64,000 nucleotides of DNA from CAYJLC01 sp964370735. Lineage in GTDB: Bacteria > Bacillota > Clostridia > Oscillospirales > Butyricicoccaceae. This document shows positions 26,304 through 36,200 of the stretch, one piece after another. A program made the translations under genes and the position numbers. The stretch lies in the NCBI GenBank assembly GCA_964370735.1, contig CAYJLC010000002.1:1-64000 (forward strand), given 5' to 3'. The first letter of the stretch is position 1, and the number at the start of each line of letters is the position of its first letter. The notes beneath the pieces are model-generated. The model was not told the origin of the DNA and did no database searches. It worked only from the letters and a program-made list of their open reading frames with translations.

Positions 26304-27569
26304 TTATGACAGAGTTTTCAAATTCTTCATAAAGTGCAATAATTCATTATATTCTGTTGTGATTTTGTTATAAACTTCTTCAACTGGACGCGAAATTATA
26401 TCGAGTGTTTCTTGTAATTCGGTATTGTGTTTTGCGATGATATTTACTATATCACCGTCGATTTGATTTTTTTCTGCCATATCTTTCAATATAGAAAGTG
26501 CTTTATCCCAATCATATTTGCCTTTATAACTTCTTTGGCTTATTAAAGCGCTTGTAATATCGGCGATTGCTATAATTCGCATTTCGGTAGTAAGTTCGCT
26601 TGCAACTAGTCCTTTAGGATATCCACTACCGTCTAACTTTTCGTGGTGATTTACGGCATAGTCGATTATATCTTGGTCGAATAATCCATCTAAAATTTCT
26701 TCTGTATAGGAAGAGTGGGTGCGCATAATTGTCATTTTATCGGAATCTAATTTGCCTTTGAATTCTAAGATAGCTTCTGGTATAGCAATTTTACCTACAT
26801 CGTGCAAAAGTGCACTATAATATAGCTTTTCGATTATTTCTTCACTGAAATTCAGTTTTTCGCCTAAAAATACTGCTATTGTAGTCGTATTTACTGAATG
26901 GAGCATAGTAATAGGGCTTTTGAACTCCATAGAATATATTATCATTTTTAAATATTTGATTAAATCATCGTCTGTTAAATCAAGGGTATCAACAAATTCA
27001 TCTGTATATTTTTTTGACTTTTCAGTAAAATCATTATCATTAAGCTCATTTTTATCAAGCAATTTCCTAAAAGCTACTAGATATTTTTGGTCGATATGTC
27101 CGGCTTTTAATACACTAGAATAGATTTTTTCAAAAGAATGCGTTTTCAAATATCCGATATCAATTTTATCGGCTAGGTTTATTAGTTGAGAATACGCTAT
27201 AACAGTCGAATCGACACCTTTTAATAAATTAATTGGTGTATGGTGATATAAAATTGCTTCGCAATTGTCGGTTATCGGCGTTAAATATTTCAAAAAAAGA
27301 TATCCATACACAGAATGCTCATCTGCATCAGAAGACTCGAATTTTAAGAGATTATTGATATCTTCGGTCTTGTACGCACCAATATCGTGAAAAATACTCA
27401 TTAGAAACAAGGTTTTAGCGTTGAAATCTGTATTATCAGAAAGCTCATCTGCTATTTTAGCAGCAATATAAGCTACACGCTCTCCATGACTAATAAGTCT
27501 TTCATCAAAAAATCGTAGAGCTTTAGAGCATAAAAGTACGATTTCATTTCCACATTTAATTGACGACAT
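26304..27569 (-). CDS. HD-GYP phosphodiesterase with tandem HD domains
   Basis: A 421-residue soluble protein with two HD modules. The first has HGERV (28-32) and HDIG (61-64). The second is HD-GYP: LLHDVGK (254-260), a His at 285, HHE (308-310) and GSGYPKG (314-320). HD-GYP enzymes hydrolyse c-di-GMP or cGAMP at an iron centre. It has no membrane or receiver domain, so its input is unclear. Together with the two GGDEF/EAL proteins here it points to active second-messenger signalling. It stands alone, with a GGGGG-type ribosome site. Confidence 0.9.
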   Translation of the reverse strand: MSSIKCGNEIVLLCSKALRFFDERLISHGERVAYIAAKIADELSDNTDFNAKTLFLMSIFHDIGAYKTEDINNLLKFESSDADEHSVYGYLFLKYLTPITDNCEAILYHHTPINLLKGVDSTVIAYSQLINLADKIDIGYLKTHSFEKIYSSVLKAGHIDQKYLVAFRKLLDKNELNDNDFTEKSKKYTDEFVDTLDLTDDDLIKYLKMIIYSMEFKSPITMLHSVNTTTIAVFLGEKLNFSEEIIEKLYYSALLHDVGKIAIPEAILEFKGKLDSDKMTIMRTHSSYTEEILDGLFDQDIIDYAVNHHEKLDGSGYPKGLVASELTTEMRIIAIADITSALISQRSYKGKYDWDKALSILKDMAEKNQIDGDIVNIIAKHNTELQETLDIISRPVEEVYNKITTEYNELLHFMKNLKTLS

Positions 27570-27747
27570 AAAATTTTGCCCCCTGTATATAATATTTAGA
27601 ATAAATTTAAAATCATTATGTTATGAATTAAGTATAACATAATTAATATACAAAGTCACTAGATTTATTCAATAATTCAAAAAAATATGCCAAACTTACA
27701 GTTTTATAAAGTTTTTTGGTGTTTTGAGAAAAAAACAACAAGCAATA

Positions 27748-27776
27748 TTGACATTTTTTCAAAATTATGGTATAAT
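27748..27776 (+). promoter_or_regulatory. Promoter of the ABC-F gene
   Basis: TTGACA (27748-27753), 17 bases, TATAAT (27771-27776). It precedes a ~210-base leader. No other feature is seen in 27570-27747. Confidence 0.85.
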
Positions 27777-27800
27777 AACAAATATAAATAAAAGATTGGA

Positions 27801-27945
27801 GCTTTATAAATGATTAAAATTTCTTGCTAATTATTTCGCAATTTAAGTTTGACGGTGCACCCGTTTTGCTTGTTGTGTCTTGCAAGAAATATCTGTTGTC
27901 TATAAAGCTTATATATTTGCCATTTGTTTGGCTTTCTTTGCGTTT
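27801..27945 (+). ncRNA. Translation-coupled attenuator leader of the ABC-F gene
   Basis: The leader holds a 6-codon peptide and a long-range stem: AGCTTTATA (27802-27810) with TATAAAGCT, and ATTTCTTGC with GCAAGAAAT (27882-27890). A short GCCA/TGGC hairpin (27919-27932) with a T-rich tail could be the terminator. Drug-stalled ribosomes on the mini-ORF would break the stem and permit read-through, as known for ABC-F and erm genes. Pairings are seen; the mechanism is inferred from the family. Confidence 0.6.
27810..27830 (+). CDS. Six-codon leader peptide MIKISC
   Basis: ATG 27810 follows GGAG at 27798-27801 and encodes MIKISC before TAA. It lies inside the first arm of the leader stem, the place expected of a ribosome-stalling mini-ORF controlling an ABC-F gene. 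Confidence 0.55.
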   Translation: MIKISC

Positions 27946-27996
27946 TAGACTGTGAGAGTTTTCTTGCAGTCTATTTTTATTTTAGGAGGCAAAAAG

Positions 27997-29466
27997 ATGG
28001 CGTTAATTAATATCACAAATCTAACTTTTGCGTATGATGGAAGTTATGATAATATATTTGAAAATGTATCATTTCAGATAGATACAGACTGGAAATTAGG
28101 GTTTACAGGTAGAAATGGTAGGGGAAAAACAACTTTTTTGAATTTGCTATTAGGAAAATTTGAGTATAAAGGAAGTATAACATCTTCGGTGGATTTTGAG
28201 TATTTTCCGTTTCAAATTGAAGAAACAGAGCGAAACACGATGGATATAATCGAGGAAATATGCCCAAATCTGGAATATTGGCAGATTAAAAAGGAAATTT
28301 CGCTTTTACAGGTGTCAGAAGATGTTTTGTATAGACCGTTTTCTACATTATCGAGTGGGGAACAGACGAAAGTTTTGCTTGCAACGCTTTTTTTAAAGGA
28401 AAACAATTTTTTATTGATTGATGAGCCGACAAATCATTTGGATATGGAGTCGCGATTGATTGTGTCGAAATATTTGAGTGCAAAAAATGGATTTATTTTG
28501 GTTTCTCACGACAGAACTTTTCTTGATAATACAGTAGACCATATTTTGTCAATAAACCGTTCTGATATCGAGGTTACAAAAGGAAATTTTTCAACTTGGA
28601 TTGAAAATAAGGAACGACAAGATAGTTTTGAACTTTTTGAGAATGAAAAATTGAAAAAAGAAGTAAAAAGATTAGAAAAAACAGCAAAAGAAAAAGCCGA
28701 TTGGTCGGATAAAATTGAGGCAAGCAAAATTGGAACAGGTGCGTTTGATAGGGGATATATCGGTCATAAGGCTGCAAAAATGATGAAACGCTCAAAGTCG
28801 ATAGAAAAACGCCAGCAAACGGCAGTAGAGGCAAAATCAAAACTTCTTAAAAATCTTGAAACGAGCGATAGTCTTAAAATACATCCACTCACGCATCATA
28901 CGAAAAATCTCGTTATGTTAGACAATATTTCGATAAATTATGGTAGCAAAATCGTGTGCGAAAACATAGGTTTTGCCATTGAACAAGGAGATAGATTGGC
29001 GCTAATCGGTAAAAATGGTTGTGGGAAATCTAGTATTATTAGATTAATTTGCGATGAAGATTTATCTTATGCCGGTGAATTTCAAAAGGCTAGTAATTTG
29101 AAAATTTCAAGAGTTTTTCAAGAAACGGACAACCTTTGTGGCGATTTATCAACTTTTGCAAAGGAAAATGATATTGATGAAAGTCTTTTTAAAGCCATTT
29201 TGCGAAAACTAGGATTTTCAAGAATTCAGTTTGAAAAAGATATAAAAGATTTTAGTGGTGGGCAAAAGAAAAAGGTATTAATAGCTAAAAGTTTATCCGA
29301 AAAAGCGCATCTTTATATTTGGGATGAGCCACTAAATTTCATCGACGTGATTTCTCGTATGCAGATAGAAAACTTGATTTTAGAATTTAAACCAACGATT
29401 TTATTTGTAGAACACGATAGTGCATTCGCCGAAAATATCTCCACAAAAAAAGTTATTTTGAGCTAG
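27997..29466 (+). CDS. ABC-F ribosomal protection protein, Lsa/Vga-like
   Basis: A 489-residue ABC-F protein: two nucleotide-binding domains without membrane segments. Walker A motifs are GRNGRGKTT and GKNGCGKSS; signatures are LSSGEQ and FSGGQKK; Walker B motifs are LLIDEPTNHLD and IWDEPLNF. A charged linker (about 200-260, rich in Lys/Glu) joins the domains and would reach the ribosome's E site. The antibiotic-resistance branch (lincosamide, streptogramin A, pleuromutilin) is suggested by the sequence pattern and by the attenuator leader. ATG 27997 is chosen behind GGAGG; an upstream start lies in the leader. Spectrum of protection cannot be read from sequence. Confidence 0.88.
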   Translation: MALINITNLTFAYDGSYDNIFENVSFQIDTDWKLGFTGRNGRGKTTFLNLLLGKFEYKGSITSSVDFEYFPFQIEETERNTMDIIEEICPNLEYWQIKKEISLLQVSEDVLYRPFSTLSSGEQTKVLLATLFLKENNFLLIDEPTNHLDMESRLIVSKYLSAKNGFILVSHDRTFLDNTVDHILSINRSDIEVTKGNFSTWIENKERQDSFELFENEKLKKEVKRLEKTAKEKADWSDKIEASKIGTGAFDRGYIGHKAAKMMKRSKSIEKRQQTAVEAKSKLLKNLETSDSLKIHPLTHHTKNLVMLDNISINYGSKIVCENIGFAIEQGDRLALIGKNGCGKSSIIRLICDEDLSYAGEFQKASNLKISRVFQETDNLCGDLSTFAKENDIDESLFKAILRKLGFSRIQFEKDIKDFSGGQKKKVLIAKSLSEKAHLYIWDEPLNFIDVISRMQIENLILEFKPTILFVEHDSAFAENISTKKVILS

Positions 29467-29470
29467 AAAA

Positions 29471-29507
29471 ATTAAAGGTTAAGACTGATTTCAGCCTTAA
29501 CCTTTAA
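29471..29507. terminator. Bidirectional terminator
   Basis: ATTAAAGGTTAAG pairs with CTTAACCTTTAAT, with an extra CT/AG pair inside, between two convergent genes. The T-run is weak. Confidence 0.7.
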
Positions 29508-29511
29508 TAAT

Positions 29512-31740
29512 TTAGTCAATATTTGTTGATTTTAATAGTTTTTCAAAATCGTCGGAACTCATTGGTTTTGCAAAATAATAGCCTTGAACAAAGTGGCAAT
29601 TAACTGTGCGCAAGAAATCTACTTGATCTTGATATTCAATTCCTTCTGCAACAATTTTTGAGCCTAGGCTTGAAACGAGATTAATAATCCCAACAAGTAC
29701 AGTTTTTGCAACTTCTCTGTGTTCTTCGGCGCAAACAAAGAACGAACGGTCAAGTTTAACCACGTCAAATTTATATTCTTTTAACATTCCTAGTGCAGAA
29801 TATCCCGAGCCAAAATCATCAATAGCAACGGTGAAACCAACACTTTGAAGTTCTCTGATAAACTCATTTAATATCTCAAAATTCTCAATAATAGATGTTT
29901 CGGTAAGCTCTATTTCAAGGTAACTTAAAGGAACGTTGTAGCTTTTTGCGATTTCAACTAAGTTTTTTGTGAAATTTTTGTTTTCTATGTGTCGTCTTGA
30001 GAAATTTACAGAAATCGGTACGCAAGGTTCGCCATTTTTTAGATTTTTGGAAATAAGTTCACACGCAGATTTGAAAATGTAATCATCTAGAGTTAAAATA
30101 AAGCCGTTTTTCTCAAATAATGGTATAAATTCATTAGGGAAAACCATTGTTCCGTCGTCTTGAATCCAACGAACAAGCGCTTCGGCACCTACAATTTTAT
30201 TTGTTTCTAGATTGTATTTCGGTTGTAAAAACATTTTAAACTCGCGATTTTTAAGGGCATCTTCCATTTTATTTGCAAGCTCAGTCGTTCGCAAAATATG
30301 ATTTTTAAACTTGTCGTCATAGTCCCAAAGTGACAGACCAGTTCCAGCGCGAGCATAGCTGTGGGCAATACTGACTTTGTTTATCATATCATCGACATTT
30401 GATTCATTTGGCTCTAAGAAATATCTGCCAAATCTAAAACGGAACAAATGTTTTTTTATCTCAGGTATAGACTGTTTTAGTGAATTTACATACTGTGTTT
30501 TATTTTTGAAGAAATTCTCTACTTTATCCTTTTCGGCTAAAATAATAAATTCGTCGGCACCAGTTCTTGCAATTTCAAAGATTTCGCCTTTCATATTTTT
30601 TGAAATGGTTGCAATCTCTTTTATAATATTATCGCCAACTTTTATGCCGAAAACTTCATTAATTACCTTGAAATTTTCCACATCGCCTTTGAGCAAGATA
30701 TGTTTACTACTGTCGAAATTTTTACGATTAAGAATAATTTCTAAGTCAGATTTGAATTTAACTAGGTTTGAAACGCCTGTTAATTCATCGTAGTAGGCAA
30801 CCTGTTCGATTTGTTTCATAGATTTTCTGCGTACCCAAAGTATGTAGAAAATTAAAATGAAAAACGCTAGGAGCAAGCTTGCGCTAATTGTTAGCATGGC
30901 TGAGCTAATTGCATTTCCACTGTCAGATAGTGCGACTTCGGATATTTCAAAAAATAAAGTCCAGTCACCCACACCAAGAGGGATATATTCACCAAGCTTT
31001 TTCTCTCCAGCTATCGAAAAAACAACATCGCCTGGGGTTCTTGTAGCAAAGTCATTTAGAATGTCTTCGTAAGTTTTTCCGTCTTCAAAGCCAGCAGTTT
31101 TAAAGTTTTCGAATGTGATAGGGAAAGGGTAGGTGTGTACTAAAATTTCACCTTCTGAATTTACTATCATAGAAGAACCACGTTCATCTGTTGTTCTGAG
31201 AAGTAGATTTGCAAGTTCGTGGACATTATATTCGGCAACTATTACACCTTGGATGCTACCTTCATAGTAAATCGGAGCAAAAAGTGATAATACAGAATTT
31301 CCAGTATACGAAGACTCGTAAACACTTGATAAGACGATTTCACCACTAATTGCAGGGGCTAGATATGGGCTGTCTGAGATATCGACAGTTTCTCTAGTGG
31401 ACACAATTCCTAGGCCTTCAAGGTCAGTTAAAATTAATGTTTCTATATCATATTCATTTTCCCAAATATCCATTGATTCAAATAATATTTCAGGCTCATT
31501 TCCTATAAAACGCACTACGTCAACTATGCCTATTACATTATCACGTTTGTGCTCGATTATAATTGAAACAGCTCTGTTTTGCTCATTTGCCATTTGCTTT
31601 AAAGTTGATTTTGCAGAGGATTCTAACTCGTCAAAAACCATATTATTAAACCAAAAAACAGCTATTATATTAATAATTACAATAGATAGCATTAAAATGA
31701 AAATATTCAGTTCTTTAAATTTTTTTTTCAAGATTCTCAT
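29512..31740 (-). CDS. Cache-GGDEF-EAL membrane signalling protein
   Basis: A 742-residue receptor. One N-terminal helix (12-32), an extracellular double-Cache domain (~35-275) that binds small ligands, a second helix (~283-306), a GGDEF domain with GADEF instead of GGDEF, and an EAL domain with EALVR, ELTET, DDFGSGYS, KLDRSF, AEGIE and GYYFAKP. The phosphodiesterase motifs are complete, while the cyclase motif is altered, so net c-di-GMP hydrolysis controlled by an outside signal is likely. The ribosome site (GAGGA) is unusually close to ATG 31740, so the start is slightly uncertain. Confidence 0.9.
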   Translation of the reverse strand: MRILKKKFKELNIFILMLSIVIINIIAVFWFNNMVFDELESSAKSTLKQMANEQNRAVSIIIEHKRDNVIGIVDVVRFIGNEPEILFESMDIWENEYDIETLILTDLEGLGIVSTRETVDISDSPYLAPAISGEIVLSSVYESSYTGNSVLSLFAPIYYEGSIQGVIVAEYNVHELANLLLRTTDERGSSMIVNSEGEILVHTYPFPITFENFKTAGFEDGKTYEDILNDFATRTPGDVVFSIAGEKKLGEYIPLGVGDWTLFFEISEVALSDSGNAISSAMLTISASLLLAFFILIFYILWVRRKSMKQIEQVAYYDELTGVSNLVKFKSDLEIILNRKNFDSSKHILLKGDVENFKVINEVFGIKVGDNIIKEIATISKNMKGEIFEIARTGADEFIILAEKDKVENFFKNKTQYVNSLKQSIPEIKKHLFRFRFGRYFLEPNESNVDDMINKVSIAHSYARAGTGLSLWDYDDKFKNHILRTTELANKMEDALKNREFKMFLQPKYNLETNKIVGAEALVRWIQDDGTMVFPNEFIPLFEKNGFILTLDDYIFKSACELISKNLKNGEPCVPISVNFSRRHIENKNFTKNLVEIAKSYNVPLSYLEIELTETSIIENFEILNEFIRELQSVGFTVAIDDFGSGYSALGMLKEYKFDVVKLDRSFFVCAEEHREVAKTVLVGIINLVSSLGSKIVAEGIEYQDQVDFLRTVNCHFVQGYYFAKPMSSDDFEKLLKSTNID

Positions 31741-31961
31741 GTCCTCATTTCTGCTCGCGCATTAGTTAGAATAAACACAATATATATTACTTATCATTAA
31801 GCGTGTTAATAAATTGGTGTTACCTTAATTTTATCAATATTTGTAGTAAATGTCAATAGAATAACGTAAAATAATGTGATATCATATATAATACATAGCA
31901 AAAATATAGAATTAAAAATTTTAAAATATAAGAAGATTTTTAATGAAAACAAATATATTGC

Positions 31962-31990
31962 TTTCATTTTTTAGGTTTATATGATATAAT
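31962..31990 (+). promoter_or_regulatory. Probable promoter of the SLH-cyclophilin gene
   Basis: TATAAT at 31985-31990 with a poor TTTCAT -35 box 17 bases upstream; the TGATATAAT context gives an extended -10. The rest of 31741-32032 is very AT-rich with nothing else recognised. Confidence 0.5.
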
Positions 31991-32032
31991 TTACTAATGA
32001 AACGAAAGTTATTTTTAAAAAGGGGATTTAAA

Positions 32033-33106
32033 ATGAAAAAAATTATTGCATTAACATTATCGTTTGCGATGGCAATGTCAACTTATGTTTTGGCGTATGA
32101 TATGGACAAAGCGACGATAATGGCAGAAGAACTTCAAAGCATGGGACTTTTTAAAGGAACAGATGCAGGTTTCGAACTTGAAAAAACTGCTACGCGTGCA
32201 GAGGCTGTTACTATGCTTGTTCGTTTGCTTGGAAAAGAAAGCGAGGCGATAAGCACTACTACGAAATTTACTGACGTGCCTACTTGGGCAGTGGGATATG
32301 TAGATTATGCAGAAAAAAATAGCCTAACATCAGGAACAGGGGAGAATACATTTTCTCCGAATGAAAAAGTTAGTGCAACGCAATATTTAACATTTGTTCT
32401 TCGCGCATTGGGATATAGTTCTGAAACAGATTTTAAATGGGACGAGGCGAATGTTTTGGCGAGTGAAATAGGTTTAATTAAGGATGGAGAATATCAAGCG
32501 AATGACGAGTTTTTACGCTCTGATATGGTCTATATTTCACATAATGCACTTGATTTGAATATAAAAAATACAGAATATACAATTAGAGATACGCTAGATA
32601 TAAGCACATCAGAATTTGCAGTTACGCATATTGGTACTATGACGATTGAAAATTTAGGTGAAGTAAAATTCGAACTTTATGGTGAAACAGCGCCTATTAC
32701 AGTGGAAAATTTCGTAAAACTTGCAAATAGTGGGTTTTATGACGGGATTATTTTCCATAGAGTTATCGAGAATTTTATGATTCAAGGTGGCGACCCAAAT
32801 GGTGTTGGAACAGGTGGTTCTGATGAAAAAATTACGGGTGAATTTGCTAAAAATGGAATAGAAAATCCGATTTTGCATACGCGTGGCGTTTTATCTATGG
32901 CAAGACCGACCGATATGAATGGAGCTAGCTCACAGTTTTTTATAATGCATGCAGACTATCCTTCGCTTGACGGTGGATATGCAGCTTTCGGCAAAGTTAT
33001 AAGTGGAATTGAGGTTGTTGATAAAATTGCGACAACGGAAACTGACGAAAACGACAAGCCTACAACAGATGTTGTGATAGAAAGCATAGTTATTGAAGAA
33101 AAATAA
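32033..33106 (+). CDS. Secreted SLH-domain cyclophilin (peptidyl-prolyl isomerase)
   Basis: A 357-residue exported protein. Residues 1-22 form a signal peptide ending VLAYD. Residues ~25-170 contain about two S-layer-homology repeats (ATRAEAVTMLVRLLG, FTDVPTWAVGYVDYAEKNSL, VSATQYLTFVLRALGY), which attach proteins to cell-wall polymer. The C-terminal ~165 residues are a cyclophilin with IIFHRVIENFMIQGGDP, SQFFIMHADYPSLDGGYAAFG, the active-site Arg in FHR. It should speed Pro isomerisation of secreted proteins at the wall. ATG 32033 follows AGGGG; a longer frame upstream lacks a site. The domain fusion is unusual. Confidence 0.9.
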   Translation: MKKIIALTLSFAMAMSTYVLAYDMDKATIMAEELQSMGLFKGTDAGFELEKTATRAEAVTMLVRLLGKESEAISTTTKFTDVPTWAVGYVDYAEKNSLTSGTGENTFSPNEKVSATQYLTFVLRALGYSSETDFKWDEANVLASEIGLIKDGEYQANDEFLRSDMVYISHNALDLNIKNTEYTIRDTLDISTSEFAVTHIGTMTIENLGEVKFELYGETAPITVENFVKLANSGFYDGIIFHRVIENFMIQGGDPNGVGTGGSDEKITGEFAKNGIENPILHTRGVLSMARPTDMNGASSQFFIMHADYPSLDGGYAAFGKVISGIEVVDKIATTETDENDKPTTDVVIESIVIEEK

Positions 33107-33110
33107 ATCA

Positions 33111-33146
33111 AAAAGAGGCTGTTGCACTAGCGACAGCCTCTTTTTT
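33111..33146 (+). terminator. Terminator, copy 2 of the repeated hairpin
   Basis: AAAAAGAGGCTGTTGC pairs with GCGACAGCCTCTTTTT (one G-U), same core as at 5206. Confidence 0.88.
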
Positions 33147-33162
33147 TATATTAAAAATACCG

Positions 33163-33202
33163 AAAGGGCTGAAACAAGACATAAGTTCTGTTTCAGCCCT
33201 TT
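33163..33202 (-). terminator. Terminator of the adhesin gene
   Basis: AAAGGGCTGAAAC pairs with GTTTCAGCCCTTT; on the minus strand it follows the adhesin stop by ~35 bases and is followed by a T-rich stretch. Confidence 0.8.
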
Positions 33203-33237
33203 ATAAGGGGTACTACCATGTAATTATGGAAGGAATA

Positions 33238-36200
33238 TTATACGTTGTCTTTTTTTCTACGAGCTAATAATACGAACGTTAATCCTAATGCAATTGAGTT
33301 TGCAAATGATAACATCGCAAATGACACGTATGAAGAGTTGTTAGGAACAACAGCACCAGTTTGAGGTAATACACCAAGAGGAATTTCTGGGTCTACGATG
33401 ATAACATCGTCTGGTGAAGTTAGAGGTGGTTCAACATCTGGGATATCAATATTTCCTTGTGGAACATCATTATCTGGGATGTCAACCGGTGGAACTGGTT
33501 CTGGTTCCGGTTGTGGTTCAGGTTCTGGTTCTGGTTCTGGTTCTGGCTCAGGTTCCGGCTCTGGATCTGGGTCAGGTTCAGTTGGACGGTATCTGTTACT
33601 TACAACAACAGTAGCAGTAGCATCATCTTCGACAAATTCTTCATAATCATTGAAAGACGTTGTAGCTGTTGCCATAGCGTCGTTTACAAGTGTTCCAACT
33701 GGAGGAGTGTACTTGTAAGTGATTGTGAATGATTCGTCTGGTTTTAAATTAACATTGTTAAAATCAAAAGTAATTGAAGATGCTGTAACATCAACAGTTT
33801 CAGTAGCAGCCGCAGTGCTTGAATATGCATAAGCGATATCTGTTGCACGACCATCGAACAATGTATCTGTAACAACAACATTATTAAGTGACGTTTTACC
33901 ATTGTTTGTTATTGTTAAAGTATATGTTGGAGTAAAGCCAACTATGAATGAATCATCATCAACTGATTTTGAAATATCAATAGAAGAAGAAACATATTCA
34001 TAGTAGAAGTAGAAGCTGTAAAGATGTCCTGGGATAGTTAGTGTCATTGTTGAAGCACTGTTTGCGTCAACAGATTCAGCGCTACCTCTAGCAGTAAGTT
34101 TGTAAATATTGCCGTTAAAAGTTTTCCAAGTATCAACTAAAGGAACTACAACATCGACACCATTTTCGTTAACTGTGATTACTTCAAAATCATCAACGAT
34201 TTGATCTGTGCCTGTTTGTGTGTGAGTGATAAAGCCATCAATTGCTGTGTATTTGTAATCTAGGATTACTTGATAACGATATAAGCTATACTCATTTGTG
34301 ATAGTATTGCCTGAAACAGTTGATTTATAACCTTCAGGGATGGTATCAGTTACTTCTTTAATAGTGTATTGATATTTTTTTCCTTGTTCATCGTATTCTG
34401 GAATAGAATTCCAAGTTGTTGACCAAGTTTCAGGATCTTCACCTTGAGATGTTAAATCAGTAACAGATAAAGTAACTGGAGAGCCATACGCTATATCATT
34501 TCGATAAAGTTGAATATCAATTGTAGTTGTTTCATCCCAATCTGGGTTGGAATGATGTAACCAAACTTTGTCAGCAGTATAGCTGATATCAGTCATAGCG
34601 ATACGGGTAGTAAGTTTTAAGTCACGACTTTCGTCAATGTCTGTCGTAGTGTCGTCATTTTTATCTAACCAGTCGTATCCATCGACAGGTGTTTCAGTTA
34701 CATAGTATGTGTATTTGCTAAACACGTTGTTGCTTTCAGCATAAACTGGAAGTGCGTCTACATAAACAGTTGTAATATTGTCAGAAACAGGAAGAATTGG
34801 ACTAGTAGTAAATTCGATTTCGTTAGTTGTATTAGTGCCACCAGAAACTGTTGCTGTTGCAACTAATTCAGGTGTACCACCTTCTGTTACACGCATTAGT
34901 TGAACTGTTAATTCAGGATGTGTGTGACCAGTAGGAACTAACCAAGTTTTTTGTGCTTTAATTACATCATAATCTGGCGTGTTATAGTTATTTTGGAAGC
35001 TAGCAGATGTAGTACCAGATTCTAGAGTTACTTCTTTTTCCGTAGCTGTAAAATCAGAACTAGTCATAACTTCTACAATTTTGTAAGTGTACTCTTGACC
35101 GTTTTCATCATATCTAGCCCAGCCAGATGTAGTTCCAGTGCTAGAGCCATCAATATAGTCACCTTTGTTATCGTATGCGAAAGCGATATTAGCATTAGAA
35201 ACAACACTTTCAGAACTACTTTGAGCATCAATTGTAGCTGTGCTTATTAATGTGGTATTTTGGTATAAATTGAATGATACAGATGGAAGCTCAGTTACAT
35301 CGGTAGGTTTATACCAAGTTTTGTTAACTGTGAAGTTTAATGGTTGTTGAGTAATTGTGTTTGTAACGATGAATGAATTGACAACATCAGTTTCTGGTGA
35401 AACTTGAGAAGTAAATTCAGATGAAGTTGTATCTTCGACAACATAGTAGGTAATAGCTACGTTATTATCATCGTATTTTGGAGTTACTGGAATTGTAAGA
35501 TTACCTTCTCCAGTGATAGAACGAGTAGGGTTGCCAACATAATCAGCCTCTATGTCATTATCAAGATTGCCGTCACCATTGTCTATCATAACTTTAAATG
35601 ATACAGTTGGAATTTCCTTATCGCTAGGCCAGTTCCAATTTTTAGTAACACTTATGTCAACTGTGTCACCACTATTGTCACGAACATTTTTGAAATTAAC
35701 TGTGCTTAATTCATCAGCAGTAGCAGGTTCAGTTGAACTTCCAGATACAAAAGCATTGTTGCCTATTTGAACATAAGAGTTCCAAGTGTCAGTACCACCT
35801 GTCATTTCTTCTGATACAGAATATTTGATAGTATATTCATCATAAATCGTTGGAATAAGCGATTCTATGAAAGCAGAATTTGGAAGATTGTTAAATTCAT
35901 ATAGCATTGAATCAGTCAAAGTAATGCTATAAAATTCAGCTTCTGTTGGTAGACCATAAGTGCCATAATCAGCAGGAGTGATTGTCATTTCTGTGCCAGT
36001 ATTGTCATAAACATGCGGAGTAAGAACAATTGTTACAGTTGGTCTATTTTCGTCATATTCAGCTGGATTACTCCAAGTTTTTTCACCACTAATCATTGAG
36101 TCGGCTGGCATTACTGTGTTTTCAAAACTGAAAGAAGTTGCAGTTGCAGTTTCAGTTGCATTTGTTTCTTTACCAGTTAAGTAGTAACCGTCACCAGCAT

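Noticed and set aside
33491..33580. Short tandem repeat as a possible CRISPR array
   Set aside because: Units are 6-base codon repeats without spacers, encoding the Pro/Glu linker.
33398..33646. Plus-strand frames with Gly-Ser repeats opposite the adhesin
   Set aside because: They are the complement of the Glu-Pro stalk codons and have no ribosome site.
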